Assembly (NCBI GenBank): GCA_025267735.1
Contig: CM046299.1
Coordinates: forward strand, 36,594,887-36,658,886
Source: Mactra quadrangularis
Lineage: Eukaryota; Mollusca; Bivalvia; Venerida; Mactridae
Direction: 5' to 3'
Length of the DNA: 64,000 nucleotides
Shown: piece after piece, positions 1-12,720 of the stretch
How positions within the stretch are numbered: position 1 is the stretch's first letter
How the letters are laid out: each line of letters begins with the position of its first letter
The notes under the pieces: generated by a model
Database searches by the model: none
Told to the model about the DNA's origin: nothing
Seen by the model: only the letters and a program-made list of their open reading frames with translations
Translations under genes and position numbers: made by a program

Positions 1-41
1 ATCATGTGTTCTATTTCTAGATGATTCCTTATTTCATCGTA

Positions 42-422
42 TACACTGCCCAACAAAAGTTTGGAGATATTTTTACTTTGTATGTCTTACTAAATAGGTC
101 TGATATAAAAAAAATGATAACTGTTTATTTTAAAATGCTTTTTACGTTTACCTTTTTTCTGTTATGTTTATGCACGTATTTATAGTTGATGCTACTAAAG
201 AAGCGTAAAATTATGTTTTAGAAAAGAATTACCTTGATCGTGATTTTGGAAGCTATGGGATATCAGATGCTGAACCTTATAATTGTGACGTATTCATGAA
301 ATGTGCTTTCTATTTATCGTCAACCATACTAAATGAGTCAAAAATAAAAGTTGAAAAAAAATCCAACTAATTGGAAATTAAAAATTTAATAAGTTTCCTT
401 TGTCTCCAAACTTTTTATGGTA
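42..422. mobile_element. Tc1-like element remnant
   Basis: Inverted AAAAGTTTGGAGA (about 54-66) and its complement (about 404-416) lie inside flanking TA dinucleotides at 42-43 and 421-422. Ends of the type CACTG...CAAAAGTTTGGA are typical of Tc1-family elements. No transposase is visible in the 0.38 kb between them. Confidence 0.5.
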
Positions 423-734
423 TAACATATGCATATACAATCTCCGTAAACAGAGATCCTGTTCTACTCGCGTTGTCGTACTGGATCTCTACGTAGTCAA
501 TGCAAGGTCACGTCGAGATGAACTTTGTATCGACCAATCAATGCGTAGCTTTCATCTAGACGAAAACACTGTTAATCAAATTTTGATTTCGTAATTTCTA
601 TTTTTAGACCAAGGTTTGCATGCAAATTTAACAGCGGTATTATTCACAGTCTGCGATTGGGTGGCTCATTTCAAATTGCGTGACGTAGACGAATGTAAAC
701 AAGTTACGTATCATAACAATTTCGTCATTAATAT

Positions 735-3500
735 TCGGTCATTCTCAATACGAAGGTCCATTTGACAAAATGTTACATAACTCCCTGCTAGTAAGTAAGA
801 AAATGAATTTTAGTGTTTCGTCCATTACCTAGTAGATGTCCAATGATTGTGTAAAAAAGTACAAAAATCGGACTAGTGATTAAATCGTAACCGCCATTTT
901 AGACCCTTATTTTAAATTTCCGTTACTATCGCCAATCCACCCCTGTGTTGTTTGCAATAAAATTGCAGCGAACACGGCCACTGAAAGAGTTAAATTTGTA
1001 TGCAAATGCATCAGTAAACAATTGAAATTTGTACTTAAAAGGCTTTGTAAAACAGTATGTCAGACATTTTTGAAATATCTAATGCAGAGTGCATGTCGCC
1101 AGACTTTATACTTTTCATAAAATTTCCGATACCGTATCTGCCACAGCTGGATTGGAAAGCAAAATATCAACACAGAGTTATAAAAAACGCCTAAAAGTTA
1201 TCTTAGTTTCATTGATTATTAAATGAATTAACAAAAACCTTTGGTATGAATGATATATGAAAGTACATGAAAGACAAATGTAAAAGGGGTCAATAAAAAG
1301 TAAATAAGCAAAATTTCCGTTACCGGTGCTGCTGAAAATACCAGCTATATTGAAACGGTATAATGACGATAAATACATCAATTGACTATAACTGTTTATA
1401 GATGGTCGAATAATTCTTCGTTTGTAACTTTGTAGAGCTCAAACCACGTAATTGCAATACGAATTTAAAATTTCCGTGATTTAAATTTCCGTTACCATGT
1501 TTGGAATATCAGTCATATACCTTTCGTGGGGACATTGCGCCAGTCAGTGCATCATATATTTATGTCACTAATGACTTCAGGAACGCTTCATGGTAAAAAA
1601 ACACATTTTTGAGTTTGTTAGATAAATTAAGAAATAGTTTAATTAGGAAGTTGACAGTTCTTTTATTAATTGCGATAGAAGTTATATGTTGAGCTGAAAT
1701 TAACTCGTTGTGTATTATGAATTACGAGCACAAATATGGCTTTAAATTCAAATATTGATTTACTTCAAGAAATTATTAAAATACGACAGACAGAGAATAT
1801 AAGTGTACCAAATTTCCGTTACTATGTGGTAACGGATATTTTATGTCTTTTGTCCGTAATAAAACAGCATTGTAAGTTTGAAAATGATTTCAAGTCAATA
1901 CTATTTTACCAAAGGTTAATAAAATACACGTATTAGTCTCGAACAAGTAGACCAAGTACCATAAGACAATAGTGTTTAGCAGATTTTTATATTATAGCTC
2001 ACTAGAGCCAGAGCAATGTGATCTATTCTGATTGATGTTTGTCCGTCGTCTGTCATAAGTCTCTTAAAATTGTATTGACAAAAATTAAAGCCATCAGTCT
2101 TTAACTTTGCACGATGCAATTAATAAAGGTCAGCCATCCTTTTTTCAAGTTTAGCCCCTGCTATGGGTTCAATATTGACACCGCCTCAGGGGTCAACATA
2201 TTTGAATAGTGGCCCGCTAAAAGGGAGTCAAGACTAAACATGGAATTATATAACGAAAAATTGTAAACAAATTTGTAAATTGTATGGTCTAGAGCTTTAT
2301 TGTTAGCATTGCCAACTCAAGGTCACACTTTTATACAGATAAGTGTATCAATAGATTTTGTGTCAGATGCCCTTACAATCTATTTCTCATGTAAGTGGCC
2401 ATGACTCCTCGGGACCCATTCAATATCCTCTTTATATCATATATACATGTATATCAGTTTACTGAATTGAAAAGATACGAACATATTAAAATCACGTACT
2501 CGTCATTTTGTTAAATATTATTGCAGAGATCAAATAATGCCAGGTGACAGATATCTCTGTGAACAAAATTTCCGTTACTATGTTGTTTTTGCGGAAAAGC
2601 GTTGTTTTACCGAGTTATGATCTTGTCATTCTTAATCAGTGTCTTAGTTTTATGTTTCAACTGAACCACGTCATCTGTTTGAACAAAAGCATTCAAGTTT
2701 TCTAATTAATAATGCGTTTGTTATACTAGTCGTATTTTTTGATTATGTATATAGAACATATGATATGAAAAAAAAATGTTGTATTCGTGTAAGCTATTTG
2801 ACTTAGAAATAAAATGCAACTATAAAGTAACACATTTGTTGGTTCAGTTAAAGACTTAGTGGATTTGACTATGTTTTAACCTTATATAATCAATTTAAAA
2901 TTTCCGTTACCATTGCACCTGTTCTTTATACATATACGTGCCTTTTAAGTATGCGGCTTATCTAAGGTAATATGTACATTTTTTGTATCGGCAATGATGA
3001 AAGTGAAATATAAGAAACAGCAGGCTATCATTGTGACGTCCACAAATAATAGAAAACAATTGAATTGTCACCAATGATTACAGTCTTGATTTTAATCTTA
3101 GTATTGAAAAGTGTGCCTAAAGTTCAGTGGGATGTAATGACTTAATTAAGAAGTCATTGTGGTCGATTATTTTTATTTTTAGACAAAGACATGTATAATT
3201 GTTGAAAACCAAACCATTTTATTTTGTACGGAAGAAGATATTTGTGTGTACGCCTTTACTGTCTGCAATGAGGGTACAAAATCGGTGGTTAAAAGCGAAT
3301 AGTAAAATGTTTACACCTTACCCTCTTTATATGGCCATAGCACTGGCAATAAGATAGTTATGCATCCAGAAAATTAGATTTACATCCCTGATACATGCAT
3401 AATAATGAAAAAATCATTTAAAACTGTTTTATTTGAAGTTGATTTTTCACATTTTCACATTCCCAAATGGACCTTCGTATTGAGAATTGCCGATTATGAT
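735..3500. mobile_element. 2.7 kb inverted-repeat element with many internal 16-mer copies
   Basis: ATTCTCAATACGAAGGTCC starts at about 741, and its reverse complement lies at about 3468-3489; about 24 bp match. Between them AAATTTCCGTTACYAT occurs at 914, 1483, 1810, 2566 and 2898, with close variants at 1120, 1311 and 1468, all in the same orientation. No ORF of note lies inside. I cannot assign a superfamily; the exact ends and any target duplication are not clear. Confidence 0.6.
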
Positions 3501-3684
3501 GAGAAAAGGTCACCTGAACGTGGCCTTCGTTTGGAAAAGGCCAGATCTAAATTAGCGAGTATGCGAGCGGTGAAATTTTAGATCGGGGTTTAATCAGATT
3601 GATACATATATAGCCCTTAACAGTCTTTTATTGCCATATCTGTCACGGTATTTGCCTGTTCAAATTATGGGGAGAAGGGCATGA

Positions 3685-4064
3685 AAGTGGCCAGATAGCT
3701 CAGTCGTGAGAGCACTCGCCTTGTGAGCGTGGGCACCGGAGTAGAGTTTCAATCAGACTGAATACTTTTCTCATCCTGTGACAATAGCGTCCAACCAATT
3801 GGACCGTGACTTTATTTCATAGTTAGTTGAGATCACTTCTAATAATCATATAATTGTTCCTTAAACCGTCTGGGATTCTGAAATTCGGAACTTCGTGGAG
3901 GAGTATGTCACGTTCTTACCTGTTCAAATATGGGATGAAGGGTTCAAAACAACCGGATAACTCAGTCGGGAGATCACTCGCTACGTGAGCGAGGGAATCC
4001 AGAGTTCTTGTCCCAGTCAAGTTGTATACTTTAACCTTGTGACACAATCGTGTACTTCACTACG
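3685..4064 (+). repeat. Two tRNA-like (SINE-type) units in tandem
   Basis: Units at about 3691 and 3951 each start with a box A-like segment (TAGCTCAGTCGTGAGAGCA; TAACTCAGTCGGGAGATCA). Decayed box B-like segments lie about 40 bp later. Both are followed by similar unrelated tails containing a TTGTGACA-type string. They look like diverged copies of one tRNA-derived SINE, not functional tRNAs. Confidence 0.55.
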
Positions 4065-4494
4065 TAAGGCCATGCCATATCGGAATTTTGTTAAGCGTCC
4101 GCGTAGGTTTAAGAGTCCTCAATCAAAATAAAAACAAAATTGTTGGTAAATTTTTCTTAAAGAATTCCGATGTTCTGGGATTCAATACGACAATTTAATT
4201 CAGTGAAAATTGTGTTTGGCAACGACGTTATTCATCGTAAGCAATTTTCCATAACCGCGTCATCAATACAATATATATTTTACGTGAAATAAACACTAGT
4301 CATTTTATATTAAATTCAGACCATTGTTTCATATTATGAGGATGTTATTCCATCTAAATATATATAATGCATTGTTTTTTGTCGTAAAAAAAATTTGTGT
4401 TTTCGTTTTTGGTTTGTTTGTTTTTGTGGATAGGTACCTAGGTTTGTCAAATTTGAGTTGACGCTTAACAGAATTCCGATTTGGCATGGCCTAA
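4065..4494. mobile_element. MITE with about 35-bp terminal inverted repeats
   Basis: The left end (from AGGCCATGCC at 4067, through TTAAGCGTC at about 4099) and the right end (GACGCTTAAC at 4460 to GGCATGGCC at 4491) are inverted copies with a few mismatches. There is no coding capacity. Confidence 0.65.
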
Positions 4495-7400
4495 CCTTTT
4501 AAGTATACTTAGTATTGACCAATGTTTGCTTTCATATAATGATACAGTGGCTATATCAAATTTATTATGTTACTCTTATATTTCCCAAGTTTGTTGTATT
4601 CCCAAAATAACTTCACAAAAATGTATATATATTGTATACTCTCTCAATTTTCTATCACAATTACTTTGTTTTTATTTACGTTTTGTTTCCATTGAATACA
4701 CATAGTTGTAACAAACGACGAATCACGAAAAGTGCCTTTAGAAATAAATGTGTCCCCAGGGTTGTCGGTCAAAGATCATTGTATATTCCACTCTTTCCTG
4801 AATTAGTATCATTTCATTTGAATATGGAATGTATCATATAACATGGAATTGTATTATACTCGCTTTACTACAGTTTTTTGCGTTTGTAAAACACAATGAT
4901 ATATCGACAAATCATTTACTAGTAGTACTAATGTATTAGTTACTAGATTTTGAATTGAACATCCATTTTATCATCACATTTCGTCTCCTTAACAATATCC
5001 TAACTACCATTTTTTTTGGAAATCGACTTCAAAAGTTCAAAAGGTAATAGCTTCGTAGTTTCAATATGAATAGATATGAGACTTGGCAGGCTCATTTACA
5101 ATGTATCTCAACACATACATGAGGAATATGACTGAAATATAATGAAAAATAATACTAAATATTGCAATTATGCGTTTGGAGATAGATCAAAATATACTTA
5201 TTTTGGTTGATGCATCTCGTTTTAATATTGCGTTATCTCCAAAGTATAATTCAATGGTATTTGTGCACATTTTCTGGAATTATGAGTTCGTAACACTGCC
5301 TATATGACAGCATACATTTTAACAATAATAGGGTCATCCACATGATGAAAAAACTATGAAATTTCAGCCCTTAATCTGGGGTATGGAATTACTAACGTCC
5401 TACTTGTGCATCTCGTACATTTATGTCTGTGGACAAGTAAATGTTTCCAACCAAGCTTTTTAACAGTAAATGCACTAACAGTTATACTTAATAATGTAAC
5501 TGTTTCAATCATATTCAGCATTTAACTATTTTATTTAATTATCTATTATTACTTAAAATATGCATTTTATATCACAGTTCATTATACTTTATATTCAGTA
5601 TTGAACCTCTGGACAAGCGCATTTTGATTCCATACAAGTTGATTTTTTGAATTCACTTTTCCATGGACAAGTTGAAAATATTTGGAATTCCTCACCCCTT
5701 GCCTTAAAGTAGTTCATGCGGCGTATGAACACATTTACTACTGTTTCTATTTATCTATAGCTAAATGTCAATTTTATTCATGCATCTTATAGACAAATGT
5801 TTAAAGTATTGACAGCTTGCATACTTACGAACCCTCAATATGCAATGATGCTGACTAATGGAGATTGTTTAGTGAATATTGTGAATTCAATGTTATATAA
5901 CAGAATGAACGGAATAACACGGAAAATTACGAGGTTTCAGAGTCTGTAATCCTTAATTTGTTAAACATTTTTCGACGTAATTTCGTTTCCAACTTTTTAA
6001 CAAATGTTATTTGCTCTACCATTTCTGTATGTCCAATGAAATCTTCTTCCGGTTTTGAGTAATGAATAAAAATATATGATACCATTGGTTGTCTCGAAAT
6101 AAAGTTTACAAAACGGTCCCAAATTTTCAATCAGCGGTATCGAAAAAAACTGTAAGTTTATAGTCCCAAATTTTCAATGTGCGGGTTTCGAAATAAATTT
6201 TAAACGGTCAAATATTTTCATATTGTAGGAAATTTTATTTTTCAACATGTATGTCCGATCGATGATGATAATGTGCACAGGACAATACTATCGTCTTCTT
6301 GCATGTTTTTCATGCTTCTTTATCGATGCAAAACCGGGTTTTTGTGCATGTGTAAAAAACCGGAAATGGGCACGTGTTTCCCGTACAAAAATCCCACTTG
6401 GCCGTTTCAAAAAATCATTAGTGTGTTGATATGCACAACGAAAATTCAAGAAATGGCTCGAATGTTGTTACATTAACGAGGTATTTACTTATGTCTTTAG
6501 CAGGGCGGTGGATCACATGCAGAGATAATTGCTATTTTTTCTGTTAAATCAGAGCAATTAGGAATCTTCCCATTTCCGCTTTTTAACTCATACAAGACAA
6601 AACTGGTTATGTATCGATATTTGCTACAATAAGGCGATCGGGGTACTTAAAATTTCGTTAAGTATATCTCTATAGAGTCGATTGTGACAAAATTGACATG
6701 AACATTCAATCATATACGTATGTTTTATTTTAAATCTAATATTTTATATATTACATTTCGTTGGGGTTAATAATGTATGCCTTAGATCCATGAGGAAAGT
6801 TAAATACATGTAAATATTCTTACCAAAGTGCCTAAAAGTCTTAAAGTTGACATTGCAGACGTATAAAAGAACTAAATAAATCTCTCATTCTAAATATAGC
6901 TACATAAATTAATAATTCGGACATTTTGAAAGGCATCATTTATATAAACTTACATTTAAACATGTCTACATACAATAACTCATAGGTCCTCGATGGATTA
7001 TGGACCCTAGGGTCCTTGGATAGAGTAATGATGACATTTTATTACATATCCCACAGCAAATTTATTAGTTCACAAATTTAAGATGAACGCGCCAATGTAA
7101 CTCAAAATATTCTTAGATCAAATTAAACTCAGTATAGATCTAGATTTTGAATGGTCGTAAAATTTCTGAGATATCATACGGTGATATGGTCCAATCATTT
7201 GGATATAATACTTTATAATAACTTAGCAATTTTTACGTTTGGAAAGTGTGTCTATTGTATAATTATATACATTATATTCTTGAGTTCACCCTTGTAGTCT
7301 TCAGTCTATTTTAGGAAACACTAGAAGTCAGTTTCGACAATAAATTTAGTCAGTTAGATCATTTTGGAGAACTTCTATCGACTTGGACATGTTCTTTTAT

Positions 7401-7500
7401 ATATAATTTCAAGTAAATAAATTATTTACATAACTTTGTACTTCTCGTTCTATGAACACCTTAGCAAATATATTTACGAGTGTCTCGTGTACTGTAATAA
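4495..7500. other. Gene-free AT-rich stretch
   Basis: I see no supported gene here. ORFs are short and unlike known proteins. A local direct repeat of CCCAAATTTTCAAT with CGAAA-containing flanks occurs at about 6118 and 6165. Nothing else is clear. Confidence 0.6.
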
Positions 7501-7510
7501 TGAATAGTCT

Positions 7511-8172
7511 ACACACGTGATGTGTATCATATTTCAAGTTATATGAGAACTGCACTGAAATTCCATTCTAGGTTATGCCAATGTTAACAAAAATAATATA
7601 AGGAGCATAATGGATGAATCATTTTTTACCAGAAAAAAACATGATCATTAAAATGGTGCAAATTGGTGACAAGGTGACACATTTTCAGTCTTTGTAAAAT
7701 ACTAGCACTTCAGATCTCGTATTGGGGAATTATAACTAAATGGAATGCAAAGTTGGTGTTGAAAAAACAGCAAAAATTGCTTTTTTGCTCTTAGCTCCCT
7801 CACAGCATTTTCATGGTAACTAGGATTGGGATGAAATGGCTTTTTCTGAAAGACAATTACCATGGAAATATCAAGGTTAAGTTTTATATCTGTAATTGAA
7901 TAAGGAATAAAATAAGAGAATCTTGAAATAGCCCTATCACGTTTAAGTGAAAAATGGCAAGTTTTTACCCACATCTCTACCAGTAAAGGGTTAAGAATTT
8001 AAGGACATATTTTATCAAGAGGCAGACAATTCTAAACTGCAATTTTCTGCATTGATGATTGTGTACACACATGTATCCATATTCCAAATAGTATGTGAGC
8101 TGTACTGGTGTTCAATCTAAGTTAAGTCAACAAAAATAAAAACAACAAGCATGATAAATGAATCATTTTTTA
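7511..8172 (+). repeat. Diverged direct duplication of about 110 bp flanking a MITE
   Basis: The segments at about 7511-7629 and 8065-8172 share the order GTATC..., TGCACTG/TGTACTG, AACAAAAATAA, AGCAT and ATGAATCATTTTTTA with many substitutions. The space between them is mostly the piggyBac-type repeat at 7640-7995. Confidence 0.5.
7640..7995 (+). mobile_element. piggyBac-type MITE, copy 1
   Basis: It ends CCAGTAAAGGGTTAA at 7979-7993, the same end as the complete copy at 28472-28888. It shares the internal AATAGCCCTATCAC segment. The left end is not recognisable. Confidence 0.55.
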
Positions 8173-8440
8173 ATTGCAAACAAGTTTATACATAATAATA
8201 TAAGCAAGATACTTATTAAAAATGTGTTAATACACAAAATAACATAATCATACACCAAGAAATTCTCATAGTTGGTATATTTTAAAAATAGGTTCACATG
8301 AGAAAATCTTGTGTATAAAAACATCATTTTTAGTCTGTCAAACTTGACTAAGTACATTCATACATAACAATTCTAATGTTTGAAACTTTGGTTACTTCTA
8401 CAACTATAAGTGTAAAACTAACAAATTTCATCATAATATT

Positions 8441-8582
8441 GTTAAATTTTATTCAACAGTCAGTGGTGCATTAACTCTGCGGATTTGATTTTATCAGTCG
8501 ATTAATACAGAAGTAATATACTAGTAAATATTCAAATAGGCAGGGTTATAGTAAGCGCCACTGCCAGTTCAATTAAATTTAA
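8441..8582. mobile_element. Palindromic 'TTTTATTCAACTGTCAGTGG' MITE, copy A
   Basis: Starts TTAAATTTTATTCAACAGTC and ends with the approximate inverse (GCCAGTTCAATTAAATTT). It is the same family as the copies at 9281, 35504, 39824 and 43218. Confidence 0.65.
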
Positions 8583-8727
8583 TACTTAAATCTACTAATT
8601 TCCAACCAGAGTGTTAAAAGGGATTGGTTTTTAAGTACTTTCGTTTGATTTACTGACATATGAAACTTGCTTGTTCATATTATAATGAGGGTTCATTGTA
8701 TTGGGTCAACATTATCAGTCTATATAA

Positions 8728-8841
8728 ACGAAAGACCGGTAGGGCCATTTCAACTTCATGAATTCACGAAGTTAAAAATGTGAATTCTTGAAGATGAAGT
8801 CGGGAAATCACGAAGTTGAAATGACACTACCGATCTTTCGT
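8728..8841. repeat. Fold-back repeat, about 30-bp arms
   Basis: ACGAAAGACCGGTAGGGCC at the left pairs with GACACTACCGATCTTTCGT at the right, with few mismatches. The arms extend through CATTTCAACTTC / GAAGTTGAAATG, and GAAGTT-like strings recur inside. Confidence 0.7.
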
Positions 8842-9280
8842 ATATATATCATAGTGATCACAGTCTCTTATTTTCAGAGGCTTATAAAGTATATAGTGAA
8901 AGCTGTTTTATAATTATAACCATTACTTTGCCAAGTAACACCTAAAATTTGGCCACATTATAGCAAATATGTGGTCATGTGATAGCTTATACCTGTCCAT
9001 ACAGTAGTATATGCCACAGTACATTATAAATATATCAACAAAATATTTCAATGCAGGATAACAGCTGTATGTTATAATGATAATCAAGTAAATAAAGCAA
9101 TGTGATTGGCTCTTGAAAGTTTAACATTAAAATTATGCCCATTACCACCTGTGTGTCAAACTGATTAACCAATAATATAGCTTCACTTTTAGAAAGCAAC
9201 ATTGAAATAATGCTAAACAATTCTAGCATACAAACTATAAATTTAAAGTAACATCATCAATGTATTTGATACATGTATTG

Positions 9281-9424
9281 ATAAGTTTTATTCAAGTGAC
9301 AGAGGTGCATACATTAACCCTGCAGATTCAAATACACAAGTATTTCTGTACTCACTATTAATACTTGAGTATCAAAATCAGTGGGGTTAATGTATGCCCC
9401 ACTGAGAGTTGTATAAAATTTACT
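9281..9424. mobile_element. Palindromic 'TTTTATTCAACTGTCAGTGG' MITE, copy B
   Basis: Left end AAGTTTTATTCAAGTGACAG; right end CCACTGAGAGTTGTATAAAA. Inner arms ACATTAACCC and GGGTTAATGT pair as in the other copies. Confidence 0.65.
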
Positions 9425-9436
9425 ATAGTCAAGAGA

Positions 9437-10098
9437 CATATCCTCGGTCGGCTGCCAAAACCTCGTATCTCAATTTTTCAAGGTTTTCAGGAGAAGGAAA
9501 AAACTATTTTATCAAAAAGTCGTATCTCAAAATGTTTTTTTAAAATGTCGTAACTCGCATTTGACAGACATAAAATTCATGTATTGCAATATTTGTCAAA
9601 GATAACTGTTTCCCATGCTTGCAAACAATAAAAATGTAATAAATGCATTATTTCTGCTTCTTAATTTAATTGCTAGTGTAAAATACTTGTCATCATTAGT
9701 GGAACAGAAATGATATAAACTATTTTCAATCGTTTTAGTCGAAATTAAAAGTCACAAGATGCAAATCATATAAGATAAACATACAAAATTAATGTAAATT
9801 GAATTAAGTGGTTGAAATAAAACATATTTTACCTCTTAAAAGGAAGAATCCAACTGCATGATCATTTTTTTATCAACAATGGAGTGTTAAGTGTGAGATA
9901 CGATATTTTGACTGTTGTTCAAAAAACCAATCAGAGTTACGATATTTCATCACATGACAATATTTCGGGTATTGATTGGCTTACAGGTACGACGTTTTGA
10001 GACAAGGCAGGAATCACTTTGGCATACTTTGTGCAGTCAAAAAGTCATTTTTGTCAAAAAGCATAGTTACGACCTCTTGACAGCCGACCAAGGATATG
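9437..10098. mobile_element. 0.66 kb inverted-repeat element with internal CGTAWCTC motifs
   Basis: CATATCCTCGGTCGGCTGCC at 9437 pairs with GACAGCCGACCAAGGATATG ending at 10098. Inside, CGTATCTC or CGTAACTC and inverses (GAGATACG, GAGTTACG, GTTACGAC) occur about seven times, near both ends. No transposase is visible. Confidence 0.65.
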
Positions 10099-10106
10099 AT
10101 ATATAA

Positions 10107-10884
10107 GTCATGCAAGCCTGTACATAACCAATAATATAAGATTCCCTGACTTTATCTTTTATCATATACAATAAAGTATTACATTACATTTTTGTCCAAT
10201 AAATAAGAATCAATTTACTAGGTATAAGTAAGAACAACATGGAATATTTGTGATCCAAGGAAAAAGCAATTCAAAATAAAGTTCATATCATGAAAGAGTT
10301 AACTTGTACAATTTAAGGACAAGTAAATAATTATATAATAAAAAAACCCAGAGCATTTTAAACATGCAGGATATTTTATGTCATTCTATACATACACTGT
10401 CTCTAATTTTCCGTTGGCCAATGTTTTATATTATAGCCAAAATTAACTGTGTCTTTTTATTCATAGAGACAATTTGTAACAAAAAAATCATGTAGCGATC
10501 ATTTGATTGTAAAAAAAACATAAAATGATCATTTTCAAAACTATGTGACATACTGAATAGCACTTAAATTTTGCGGTGTCTATATTCACGTTTTTAAAGG
10601 GTTTCAAATAAGACCTCAAAAATTAAACCAGCCTATTAAATTTTTAATTTGAGCTTGAGTGTAAGTTGTAAAACAATACTGACATATTTCAATCAGTAAA
10701 AGTACCTTTGAAAACATGTACAAGCATTTTTTGCCTCCATGATTTCTTTGCAAAAATCTAATCTGTCAAAAAATACTATCAATCACTTAAACAACATGAG
10801 TAGAGTAAAATGGTAATTTAATATATAATCATAGAATGTAGTTGATTTGCATGGTATACCCTATTATCCATTGGTTATAGATTT
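10107..10884. other. Gene-free AT-rich stretch
   Basis: No gene, RNA or repeat that I can support was seen in this segment. Confidence 0.5.
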
Positions 10885-11110
10885 ATACTGTAGTAGGTCC
10901 AGTAATGGTCCAGTGATAGGACAGGCCCTTAGGGATCGTGAGGTTCCAGGTTCAATCCCCACTAATGGCACTGCTGATTTCCTTGAGCAAGAAATTGACC
11001 TACAATTGTTCCACTCCACCCAGATGTAAATGAGTACTGCAAGGGATCGCTTGCTTAAGGATGATTTTAATGATCAGGAGTTATCATACAAGATTGTGAA
11101 GTTGGCTGAA
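10885..11110 (+). repeat. tRNA-derived SINE, family 2, copy 1
   Basis: The head has a box A-like TGGTCCAGTGATAGGACA and a box B GGTTCAATCCC, with tRNA-like spacing. It is followed by the family tail GGCACTGCTGATTTCCTTGA, shared with the copy at 21868. Confidence 0.65.
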
Positions 11111-11709
11111 CATGTACATGGAAGCAGACTTTAAACCACACTTTTAACTATTAAAACCACCATAATATACTCCTGTAGCACATATTTAAAATGAAAGGAT
11201 CAAACCACTTGTTTCATAAAAACCCTCAAAAACACAGCAAAAGTAAACTTATAAAAAGCACATTACATTTATTTATATATTCATAGTAATAGAAGCTTTT
11301 ATAACAGCCATGAAATAAATCAATATCTTAAATAAAATTTGTACAGGATATTGTCAGATATGATTTTATTCATAACTAATTAAAACTTGATAGTGAAACG
11401 AATTCCTACACTTTAATTTTTAATTTTTTACACAGACTCCAGTCTGCTCCCTGGTTCACAAGTACAAAGCTATCATGATTAAGTTTTCATTTCTAGGAAG
11501 AGGCAAATTTAAGAACTTTATGATTTGAAGCTACATGAAGCTAGTCATAACAAATCAAACTTTACAACCCCTTGACCATGCTAGCTCATTATTTTATTCA
11601 CCTTGTAATTTATAAATACATTTCTTATTAACTCATTTATTCTAAAATGTTTCGGCCATAGACCTTCATATGTGGATGTATTACTATCCCTTCATGGATA
11701 AGATAAAAG
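11111..11709. other. Gene-free stretch
   Basis: No coding or RNA feature is supported. TTTATT at about 11268 would read AATAAA on the minus strand, but it is far from any minus-strand stop codon and I do not assign it. Confidence 0.45.
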
Positions 11710-12720
11710 TATGAGGGGAGATTGATAAATTCGCGGAATTCCCTTCTAAAATATTTTACCTTTTGTCAAATCACATTAAAACTCAAATAAGGGTAAAACA
11801 ATTCATTTGCGTTTTCAAAATCATATTGGTGAAGAGATTATCAATATGTAGAAAGAATAAACGGTATACATAGCAACCACTGTTTGGTCACTTGAAGCAC
11901 GCTATTTTTTCACCTACTTCGTAAACATTAAATATGGTATTACGCACTCAATTTTGGTACGAATTATTCGCCAACATTAATTACACTAGCGTGACATCTC
12001 GACATCATTTCCTAAAAGTTTCATGAAATTGTTTTAAATGGTTATTGCATAGCAGAGATTTTCGAGTCATGGCTTCGAAACAACAAATACGTCAACAGAT
12101 GAGTTTTTGAGATGGGCGCAGTCATAAATTGTTGTGTTGGACTCAATTTGTCACCGGCAGATACCCTTAAATGAATTAAAACTGCTGATACATAACCAAC
12201 ATGTGGAAAAACATTTGTCAAAAAATGGCACCAGAGGTTCAGGGAAGGTAGAACATGGGTATTTGATGAAGAGAGACCAGGCAACTGACACAGACAGTCA
12301 CTGTTGGAAAGGCAGCATAAGTTGAGAAGCTTCTAGATAAGGATTGATTGCTAACAGTGTGCTGCATTGCACAAGAAAATTATTTATTCATTCAGTGAGG
12401 AATACGTCAAGGTTTCATTTAATCAGTGGGTACATAGTCATAGAAAGTGTATGGAAATAGGTGGTGATTATGGGCAGAAAATAAATAGGAAACTTTGACG
12501 TTTAAGTAACCCAATGATGACGTCGGCGTGCTTCAAGTATGGTATACTAGTGTTGTAAAATGCTTCATGAAAACTTTATTTTCCAATGTATCAAGAAAAT
12601 ATTTAAGCTTTATATCAGTCTTTGGTAAATGTACAGAATGATGTATTTTGTTATTTCCTATGTTATCCCGTGTAGCATAAATAAATAAATTCCTCGAACT
12701 TTCCAATCACCCCTCGCATA
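11710..12720 (+). mobile_element. Internally deleted mariner-like element
   Basis: Terminal repeats start TATGAGGGGAGATTGATAAA (11710) and, reading inward on the other strand from 12720, TATGCGAGGGGTGATTGGAA, each at a TA. This is the mariner pattern. The length of about 1.0 kb is shorter than a full element of about 1.3 kb. Confidence 0.7.
12069..12498 (+). pseudogene. Broken mariner transposase
   Basis: Starts MASKQQIRQQMSF then stops. Other frames carry an N-terminal-like KWHQRFREGR segment and a C-terminal-like FNQWVHSHRKCMEIGGDYG. The central catalytic region is missing, and stops and frame changes are present. At 430 bp it is under half of a normal gene of about 1 kb. It cannot be active. 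Confidence 0.65.

Noticed and set aside
914..2913. CRISPR array from the repeated AAATTTCCGTTACYAT
   Set aside because: Spacing is irregular (tens to hundreds of bases), the repeat is short and the genome is an animal's. The tandem arrays at 39888 and 50201 were rejected for the same reasons.
7702..7974. 90-codon ORF
   Set aside because: Lies wholly inside a piggyBac-type MITE copy; chance ORF.
10885..10960. tRNA gene candidates (also 3691, 3951, 17840, 43675)
   Set aside because: Box A and B are present, but the cloverleaf arms do not pair well and the units continue into shared non-tRNA tails. They are SINE heads.
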